This document shows, one piece after another, positions 58,069-64,000 of a stretch of 64,000 nucleotides of DNA. Below the pieces are notes generated by a model, which was given only the letters and a program-made list of their open reading frames with translations, did not search any database and was not told the DNA's origin. The stretch is from Acidobacteriota bacterium (lineage in GTDB: Bacteria; Acidobacteriota; Thermoanaerobaculia; Gp7-AA8): the NCBI GenBank assembly GCA_003223645.1, contig QHVT01000005.1:1-64000 (forward strand), written 5' to 3'. The position numbers and the translations under genes are program-made. How positions within the stretch are numbered: position 1 is the stretch's first letter; each line of letters begins with the position of its first letter.

Positions 58069-58855
58069 CAACCACCGTGATCATGCGCAGCACGAGCCTG
58101 TACGTGTCGTTCAAATAGCGCGCGTCCACGGCGTGGAAGTCGTCGTGTCGCGAGTGCGGGATGCCGTAGTTGCCAGGGGCGAGGCCGTGGATGCTGAGGA
58201 CCGGGACGCCGCGCTCGTGGAACGGGAACGAATCCATGATGCCGGAGCCGTCGAGGCTGGAGTCGACGAGCTCGAGGTTCATCTCCTTCGCGAGCTCGCG
58301 TAAACGGCGCACGAGTCTGCGATCGGACTTCGTGCCCCATACGCGCGTCGCGGCCATGCCGGCGCCGTCGAGGTTGATCATCGCGTCGATGTCGTCGAGG
58401 TTCGTGCTGCGGAGGTAATGGCGCGCGCCGACGAGTCCCTCTTCCTCTTCGCTGAAGCCGATGAAGACGATCGTGTGTTGCGGGTTCGTTGCGCGCAGCG
58501 ACTCGTAGAAGCTCGGCAGCAGCGACGCGCTGCCCCAGTTGTCGCCGACGCCGAGGCCCGGGCCGGTCATGTCGAAATGCGCGGTGACGAGGATGCGGCG
58601 CGCGCTGGCGCCGGGGAGTGTGCAGATCACGTTGGAAGGCTTCGCACGCGCGAACGGCTGCTCGGTGACCTCGCATCCGGCGCTGCGGAAGAGCTGCACG
58701 AGAATGGCGTGACGCGCGTCGTTGCCGCGCGTCGCCATCGCGAGGCGCGACTCGATCGTGGAGCGGGGGACGGGAGTGGTGCCCCCGCCCCAAGGCGCGC
58801 CGGAGGCGCGCACCACTCCAACCGCGACCAACAACAGCAGCGCGAGTCTTCTCAC
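58055..58855 (-). CDS. M28-family zinc aminopeptidase-like protein, exported
   Basis: A 266-residue protein with a hydrophobic N-terminus (LALLLLVAVGVV). Metal ligands of M28 are in order: HFDMTGPG, GDNWGSAS, SEEEEGL, NLDGAG and IPHSRHDD. It lies within the periplasmic Zn-aminopeptidase group. A GGAGTGGTGCGCGCC repeat (58773-58819) encodes VVRASGAPWGGGTTP right after the signal region, and the C-terminus DAGS is from another repeat. The catalytic part is intact, so it may still be active. Confidence 0.83.
   Translation of the reverse strand: MRRLALLLLVAVGVVRASGAPWGGGTTPVPRSTIESRLAMATRGNDARHAILVQLFRSAGCEVTEQPFARAKPSNVICTLPGASARRILVTAHFDMTGPGLGVGDNWGSASLLPSFYESLRATNPQHTIVFIGFSEEEEGLVGARHYLRSTNLDDIDAMINLDGAGMAATRVWGTKSDRRLVRRLRELAKEMNLELVDSSLDGSGIMDSFPFHERGVPVLSIHGLAPGNYGIPHSRHDDFHAVDARYLNDTYRLVLRMITVVDAGS
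58773..58819. repeat. GGAGTGGTGCCCCCGCC palindrome inside the M28 gene
   Basis: A 47-base copy of the GGAGTGGTGCGCGCC family; the right arm CGCGCCGGAGGCGCGCACCA is well kept. Confidence 0.8.
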
Positions 58856-58881
58856 GCGATGCAGACTACAATCGCCGCCGC

Positions 58882-60534
58882 GTGGCGACGCTGACGAATC
58901 GCGAACATTTTCCGGCGCTCGTGATCGGGACGGGGATCGCCGGCCTCACGACCGCGTTCTCGCTGGCGAGCGCGGGACTCAAAGTGCTGCTGGTGACGAA
59001 GGCGACGGATCCGGCGGACTGCAACACCGCATGGGCGCAGGGCGGGATCATTTATCAGGGCGAGAACGACTCGCCGGACAAGCTGGTGCACGACATCCTC
59101 CGCGCCGGCGCCGGAATCTCGAACGAAGAAGCGGCGCGCTTTCTATCCGAAGAGGGCCCGAAGGTCGTGAAGACGCTGCTGCTCGACGAGATGCACGTGC
59201 CGTTTTCGACGGCCGAAGGCGAGCTCGATCTGACGCAGGAAGGCGCGCACTCGACGCCGCGCATCATCCACGCCGGCGACGCGACCGGACGCGCGATCGA
59301 GACGACGCTGCTCAATCGCGTGAAGGCGGAGCCGAACATCACGCTGGCGACGAACATCACCGCGATCGATTTGCTGACGACGCATCACCATCCCACCGAC
59401 ATCCAGGTTCGCTATCGCCTCACGAACGAATGCCTCGGCGCGTATCTGCTCGACAACAAGACGAACGACGTCTTCACCGTCTTTGCCGATTACACCGTGC
59501 TCGCCACCGGCGGCGTCGGCCAGATCTATCTGCACACGACCAACACGCGCAGCGCGATCGGCGACGGCGTGGTGATGGCGCATCGCGCGGGCGCGCGGAT
59601 CATGAACGCGGAGTACGTGCAGTTCCATCCGACCGCGCTTGCCGATAAAAAGGCAAACCACTTTTTGATCTCGGAGGCTTTACGCGGTGAAGGAGCGCGG
59701 CTCCGCAATCAGCGCGGCGAATACTTCATGGAGCGCTATGCGCCCGATCTGAAGGACCTCGCGCCGCGCGACATCGTGGCGCGCGCGATCGTCGAGGAGA
59801 TGACGCGCAGCAAGGACGAATTCGTCTACCTCGATCTCGCGAATTTCTACAACGGCCACCAGCCGCCGCACGAGCGCTTCCCCAACATCTCCAAAGCCTG
59901 CAAGGACCTCGGCGTCGACATCGAGCGCGATCCGATTCCGGTCGTTCCCGCCGCGCACTACTTCTGCGGCGGCGTGCTCGTGAACACGGCGGGCGAGACG
60001 ACGCTGAGCCGCCTGTATGCGATCGGCGAGACGTCGTGCTCGGGTCTCCACGGCGCCAACCGCCTCGCGTCGACGTCGCTGCTGGAAGGACTGACGTGGG
60101 GTTACTACGCCGCGCAGTCGATTCTCGCGAAGCGCTCGAGCGCGTCGAGCAGCGCGTCGCCGGCGGTGCACCGCGCGTTCTCATCCATGGGCGCGGGGAC
60201 GGGCACGGTGCCGCTGGCGATTCTGCAAACGGTGCCGGACTGGCAGGCGCCGGGAAAAGAGAATCGCGAAGATCCCGCGCTCATCCTGCAGGACTGGACG
60301 ACGATCCAAAACACGATGTGGAACTACGTCGGCATCGTGCGCACGGTCGAGCGCCTCAAGCGCGCGCTTTCCGATATGCAGCACCTCGGCTCGCGCCTGA
60401 CGAAGTACTACCACGAGTCGATGATCAGCAAGTCGATCGTCGAGCTGTTTCACGGACAGCAGATGGCGACGATCGTTTCGCAGGCGGCGATTCGGAATCC
60501 GCGGTCGATCGGGGCGCATTTTCGGAAGGATTAG
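58882..60534 (+). CDS. nadB: L-aspartate oxidase
   Basis: A 550-residue flavoenzyme that oxidises L-aspartate to iminoaspartate, the first step of NAD synthesis. The FAD-binding start is VIGTGIAGLTTAFSLASAGL, and CNTAWAQGGI, HSTPRIIHAGDATG and EALRGEGARLRNQRGEYFM are typical. The C-terminal helical domain is present. The start is GTG 58882, 26 bases from the divergent M28 gene, so promoters must overlap the first codons. nadA and nadC are not in the window. Confidence 0.93.
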   Translation: MATLTNREHFPALVIGTGIAGLTTAFSLASAGLKVLLVTKATDPADCNTAWAQGGIIYQGENDSPDKLVHDILRAGAGISNEEAARFLSEEGPKVVKTLLLDEMHVPFSTAEGELDLTQEGAHSTPRIIHAGDATGRAIETTLLNRVKAEPNITLATNITAIDLLTTHHHPTDIQVRYRLTNECLGAYLLDNKTNDVFTVFADYTVLATGGVGQIYLHTTNTRSAIGDGVVMAHRAGARIMNAEYVQFHPTALADKKANHFLISEALRGEGARLRNQRGEYFMERYAPDLKDLAPRDIVARAIVEEMTRSKDEFVYLDLANFYNGHQPPHERFPNISKACKDLGVDIERDPIPVVPAAHYFCGGVLVNTAGETTLSRLYAIGETSCSGLHGANRLASTSLLEGLTWGYYAAQSILAKRSSASSSASPAVHRAFSSMGAGTGTVPLAILQTVPDWQAPGKENREDPALILQDWTTIQNTMWNYVGIVRTVERLKRALSDMQHLGSRLTKYYHESMISKSIVELFHGQQMATIVSQAAIRNPRSIGAHFRKD

Positions 60535-60715
60535 CCCCTCACCCGGCGCTCCGCGCCACCCTCGCCCCGCGAGCGGGGCGAGGGGCCACCACCCCTCGCC
60601 CTTCTCCCTGTCTGCCGAGGAGAGCGGGCATCCTGCCCGCCTCCCGGGGGCGGGCGGGACGCCCGCTCTCCTCCTTGCGGGGAGAAGAAGGTCGCCCAAG
60701 GCCGGATGAGGGGCG
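60534..60715. repeat. nested repeat: CCCCTCACCC element containing a second palindrome
   Basis: The outer element has CCCCTCACCCGGCG and GGCCGGATGAGGGG at its ends. Within its second arm sits another palindrome at about 60621-60675, GGAGAGCGGGCATCCTGCCC with GGGCGGGACGCCCGCTCTCC. The outer arm continues after it (CTTGCGGGGAGAAG). The nested one therefore came later. Confidence 0.85.
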
Positions 60716-60729
60716 TGATAATTCGCAGA

Positions 60730-61554
60730 ATGGACGCTCTGCCCAAAATCGGATTCGGCGGGATGCCTTTGTCGATCAAAGGGCGGCCGCCGGAAGACGT
60801 CGCGCGACGCGTATTGAATGCGGCGATCGATGCGGGAATGACGTTGATCGACACCGCCGATGTGTATTGCCTCGACGATGACGACATCGGGCACAACGAG
60901 CGCTTGATCGCTTCGATCGGCCAGCGCGACAAGATTCGTGTCGCGACGAAGGGCGGGTTGGCGCGGCCGGGCGGCGCGTGGGTGAATGCGGGGAACCCGC
61001 AACAGATTCGCGCGGCGTGCGAGCGGAGTTTGCGTGCGCTGCAAACGGAGCGGATCTGGCTGTATCAGTTTCATGCGCCGGATCTGAAGGTGCCGTTCGA
61101 GAAGAGTATTGAAGCGTTTGCGGAGCTGCATCGCGAAGGAAAGTTCGAGCACTTCGGCTTGAGCAACGTGTCGATCGAGCAGCTCGATCGCGCGGCGCGC
61201 ATTCTTCCGGTGGCGTCGGTGCAGAACCGATTGAGTCCATACGCGCGCGAGTCCGTTCCGATCGCGCAGGAGTGCGCGCGTCGCAACATTCTCTTTCTCG
61301 CCTACAGCCCGCTCGGCGGCTCGCGGCTCGCGAAGAAGCTGCACGAGCTCGCGCCGCTGCGGCGCATCGCGGAAACGCGGGGCATTTCGGTGCAGCAGGT
61401 CGCGATCGCGTGGACGCGCGCGCAGGCGGCGACGGTCGTTCCGATCCCCGGCGCACGCTCGGTGGAGCATGCCGTCGACTGCGCGCAGGCCGCGGGTCTC
61501 GATTTAACGAGTGACGAGTTGAATTTGCTTTATTCTTCGCGCGGAGGAATCTGA
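60730..61554 (+). CDS. aldo/keto reductase
   Basis: A 274-residue NADPH-dependent reductase. The catalytic set is D-Y in LIDTADVYC, K in VATKGG and H in YQFHAPD; GLSNVSIEQL and VPIPGARSVEHA bind the cofactor. The substrate is unknown. ATG 60730 is used because longer starts run into the repeat element. The gene ends 7 bp before speA, so the two are probably one operon. Confidence 0.9.
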   Translation: MDALPKIGFGGMPLSIKGRPPEDVARRVLNAAIDAGMTLIDTADVYCLDDDDIGHNERLIASIGQRDKIRVATKGGLARPGGAWVNAGNPQQIRAACERSLRALQTERIWLYQFHAPDLKVPFEKSIEAFAELHREGKFEHFGLSNVSIEQLDRAARILPVASVQNRLSPYARESVPIAQECARRNILFLAYSPLGGSRLAKKLHELAPLRRIAETRGISVQQVAIAWTRAQAATVVPIPGARSVEHAVDCAQAAGLDLTSDELNLLYSSRGGI

Positions 61555-61561
61555 CGGGAAA

Positions 61562-63508
61562 TTGACCACGCACGCCGAAGAAATCATCGAAGCACAGCAG
61601 CGCGACTGGACGATCGACGACGCGATCTCGCTGTACATGATCGATCGCTGGGGCGGCGGCTACTTCGATGTCCAGGCCGGCGGCGAGATGACGGTCGCGC
61701 CGCTGCAGTCGAAGGGAATCTCCGTTCCGATCATCGACGTCGTCCGCGCCGCGCAGAGCCTCAGTCTCGCCACTCCGATTCTCATCCGTTTCCAGGACCT
61801 CCTGCGCCATCGCGTGGAAACGCTGAACAGCGCGTTCACGAAGGCGATCGACGACCACAGCTATCGCGGCTTGTATCGCGCGGTGTTCCCGCTGAAAGTG
61901 AATCAGCTGCGTGAAGTCGTCGAGGAGATCCTCGACGCGGGACGGCCGTTCCATCACGGCATCGAAGTCGGATCGAAGCCGGAGATCTTCGCCGGACTCG
62001 CGGTCCATCACGATCCCGACTCGCTGATCATCTGCAACGGCTACAAGGACCGGAACTACATCCGCACGGCGCTGATCGGGCGCAAGCTCGGAAAGAAAAT
62101 CATCATCGTCGCGGAGAAGGTCTCCGAGGTCGAGATGATCACGACGATCGCGGCGGAGCTCGGCGTCGAGCCGTGGATCGGCTTGCGTGTGCGCCTGCTC
62201 TCGAAAGGCTCCGGCAAGTGGGCCACCTCGGGCGGCGAGCACGCGAAGTTCGGGCTCTCGACTGCCGAGATGCTGGAAGCGATGGAGATCATGGCCGAGG
62301 CCAACATGAGCTCCGCGTTCAAGCTCCTGCACTTCCACATCGGCTCGCAGATCCCCGACATCCTGACGATCAAGCGCGCGGTGCGCGAAGCGGCGATGTA
62401 CTACGCGAAGCTGTACAAGAGCGGACACAAACTCGAGTACGTCGACGTCGGCGGCGGACTGGCCATCGACTACGACGGCTCGCGCTCGACGTTCCACTCG
62501 TCGATGAACTACTCGGTCGAGGAGTACGCGAGCGACATCGTCTACAACATCATGGATGTGTGCGACGACGAGAAGGTGCCGCATCCGACGATCGTGTCGG
62601 AGTCGGGACGCGCGACGGTCGCGCATCATTCCGTGCTGGTGGTGCAGGCGTTCGGCGCAATCGAGAAGACGCCGCTCGAGCCGCGCGTGATCCGCGCCGC
62701 CGATCACAAACTGGTCAAGGAGCTGATCGACATCGATCAGCGGCTCGCGGACGTCAACGTGACCGAGGCGTGGCATGACCTGCAGCTGATCAAAGAGCAG
62801 GCGCAGACGATGTTCGAGCTCGGCCTGCTCGCTCTCGACGTGAAAGCGCGCGTCGAGTCGCTGTACTGGCAGATCGCCGAGCGGACCCAGACGATCGTCA
62901 GCGCGATGGATGCGACGGAAGTACCGGAGGACGTGCGCGATCTGAAGATCGAGCTCGCCGATCAGCACATCTGCAATTTCTCGGTCTTCCAGTCACTGCT
63001 CGACCACTGGGCCCTCGGGCAACTGTTCCCGATCGTCCCGATTCATCGCCTCGACGAAAAGCCGATGTACGAGTCGACGATCGTCGACATCACGTGTGAC
63101 TCGGACGGCAAGGTCTCGAAGTACATCGACCTCAACGACGTGCGCGACACGCTTCCGCTCCACGAGATCCGCCCCGAAGAGCCCTACCTCCTCGGCGTGT
63201 TTCTCACCGGCGCCTACCAGGACATCATGGGCGACATCCACAACCTCTTCGGCCGCGTGAACGAGGTGCACGTGTTCCTCGATCCCGACGAAGAAGCCGG
63301 CTTCTACATCGAGGAAGAGATCCCCGGCCAGCCGATCGGTGAAGTGCTGGCGATGACGCAGTGGGACTGGCGCGATCTCGAGAAGCGGATGAAGCAGCAG
63401 ATCGACGTCGCGATCAAGCAGGATATCGTCAAGCCGAACGAAGGGATGCGCCTGCTGCAGGAATACGAGCGCGGCCTCAAGGATCAGACATATCTGACGT
63501 TCGAGTGA
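61562..63508 (+). CDS. speA: biosynthetic arginine decarboxylase
   Basis: A 648-residue PLP enzyme that turns arginine into agmatine in polyamine synthesis. The N-terminus WTIDDAISLYMIDRWGGGYF is characteristic, followed by FPLKVNQ with the PLP lysine, LHFHIGSQIP, VDVGGGLAIDYDGS and ESGRATVAHHS. The length fits SpeA. The start is TTG 61562 with GGAGG 13 bases before it, which is loose. Downstream agmatine enzymes are not in the window. Confidence 0.95.
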   Translation: MTTHAEEIIEAQQRDWTIDDAISLYMIDRWGGGYFDVQAGGEMTVAPLQSKGISVPIIDVVRAAQSLSLATPILIRFQDLLRHRVETLNSAFTKAIDDHSYRGLYRAVFPLKVNQLREVVEEILDAGRPFHHGIEVGSKPEIFAGLAVHHDPDSLIICNGYKDRNYIRTALIGRKLGKKIIIVAEKVSEVEMITTIAAELGVEPWIGLRVRLLSKGSGKWATSGGEHAKFGLSTAEMLEAMEIMAEANMSSAFKLLHFHIGSQIPDILTIKRAVREAAMYYAKLYKSGHKLEYVDVGGGLAIDYDGSRSTFHSSMNYSVEEYASDIVYNIMDVCDDEKVPHPTIVSESGRATVAHHSVLVVQAFGAIEKTPLEPRVIRAADHKLVKELIDIDQRLADVNVTEAWHDLQLIKEQAQTMFELGLLALDVKARVESLYWQIAERTQTIVSAMDATEVPEDVRDLKIELADQHICNFSVFQSLLDHWALGQLFPIVPIHRLDEKPMYESTIVDITCDSDGKVSKYIDLNDVRDTLPLHEIRPEEPYLLGVFLTGAYQDIMGDIHNLFGRVNEVHVFLDPDEEAGFYIEEEIPGQPIGEVLAMTQWDWRDLEKRMKQQIDVAIKQDIVKPNEGMRLLQEYERGLKDQTYLTFE

Positions 63509-63562
63509 TGTTTGACGTCGTTGCAATCCAACAGAGGGATTCCAACCAGAGGAGACAAGCCC

Positions 63563-64000
63563 ATGCGTAAAACACTTGCGCTCTGCCTGCTGACGTTGCT
63601 CTTCGTTGTGGCGAACGCGTTCGCCGCCGGCGAGGCGCGCATCAACGGCAAAATCGTCGATGCCGCGACGAAAGACCCGATCCCGAACGCCACGGTCACG
63701 CTCGACGCGACGCAGGCGAAGACGGTGCATCAGGAAACGAAGTCGAAGAAGGACGGCTCGTATGCGTTCTTCGTGCTCGACGGCACGATTCCATACAAGT
63801 TCACATGGTCGGCGCCCGGTTATGCGCCGCACCAGGAAGTGATCAAGTTGAAGCTCGGCGAGCCGAATCCCAAGGACGTCGAGCTGTCGAAGGGCGACGT
63901 GGCTCCGGAGGGCGGCGCGCCTGTGAAGGCCGCGGGCGACCCGGCGGCGATCGCGTACAACGAAGGCGCGGGGCTGGCGAACGAAGGCAAGACCGCCGAG
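63563..64000 (+). CDS. secreted protein with carboxypeptidase regulatory-like domain (3' partial)
   Basis: The visible 146 residues start with a signal peptide (TLALCLLTLLFVVANAFA). The region GKIVDAATKDPIPNATVTLD, then GSYAFFVLDG, is a carboxypeptidase regulatory-like beta domain, followed by a hydrophilic part with AAIAYNEGAGLANEGKTAE that resembles the start of TPR repeats. ATG 63563 has GGAG at 8 bases. The gene runs off the right edge. Confidence 0.8.
   Translation, partial: MRKTLALCLLTLLFVVANAFAAGEARINGKIVDAATKDPIPNATVTLDATQAKTVHQETKSKKDGSYAFFVLDGTIPYKFTWSAPGYAPHQEVIKLKLGEPNPKDVELSKGDVAPEGGAPVKAAGDPAAIAYNEGAGLANEGKTAE

Noticed and set aside
60776-62968. A 730-codon open frame antisense to the aldo/keto reductase and speA
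   Set aside because: It mirrors the codon bias of the real genes on the other strand, has no recognisable domain, and its product is dominated by Arg, Asp and His as expected from a GC-rich shadow.
1-64000. tRNA or rRNA genes
   Set aside because: I scanned the gene-free stretches for T-loop GGTTCGAATCC-type words with cloverleaf context and for conserved rRNA words and found none.

Overview
The window is high-GC bacterial chromosome with dense genes, short intergenic gaps and no rRNA, tRNA, phage or transposase gene that I can see. Gene content suggests a soil-type Acidobacteriota or a close relative. The pointers are a winged-helix/AAA/TPR regulator, large secreted metalloprotease and VWA proteins, a Hanks-type kinase, a class II ribonucleotide reductase, several ECF sigma/anti-sigma pairs, and many GC-rich palindromic repeats scattered between and inside genes. 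The taxonomic call is inference; no marker gene is present.

Layout. 0-3.5 kb: an ECF sigma module (membrane protein, sigma factor, zinc-finger anti-sigma), a PilZ protein and murB. 3.5-8.2 kb: two divergent POT peptide transporters, an unknown protein and a PhyH dioxygenase. 8.2-16.4 kb: oligopeptidase B, a queA/SDR pair, a methyltransferase, a two-component system and a secreted VWA-like protein. 16.4-25.7 kb: glnS in an operon with a membrane protein, a secreted metalloprotease-like protein, a Ser/Thr kinase, a saccharopine-dehydrogenase-like reductase and a class A beta-lactamase-like lipoprotein. 25.7-32 kb: a zinc-ribbon protein, a metallophosphoesterase and a 1434-residue Lhr helicase. 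32-37.3 kb: a second copy of the sigma module in the same order, a PfpI-like protein, carbonic anhydrase, a C45-type hydrolase and a SnoaL-like protein. 37.5-44.6 kb: a 929-residue regulator and a 1331-residue metalloprotease-FN3-VWA protein.

45-50 kb is the accessory stretch. It holds an M29-like peptidase behind a short protein ending in GGLWWA, a small membrane protein, an unknown protein, a perfect-period 21-bp palindrome array, an XRE regulator, an attC-like palindrome, and a lower-GC two-gene operon that I read as a Pycsar antiphage system (PycTM effector plus nucleotide cyclase). 50-64 kb returns to core genes: nrdJ with tandem NrdR boxes, two DUF2157-like membrane proteins, a UbiA prenyltransferase, a NYN-LOTUS protein, an M28 peptidase, nadB, an aldo/keto reductase, speA and the start of a secreted protein.

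Two themes run through the window. First, at least six families of palindromic repeats sit between genes and also in frame inside lhr, queA, the membrane protein upstream of glnS, a DUF2157-like gene, oligopeptidase B, the beta-lactamase and the M28 peptidase. Second, many gene pairs are joined by ATGA stop/start overlaps (651, 11658, 13659, 18023, 19267, 33726), which suggests translational coupling as a common way of building operons here.
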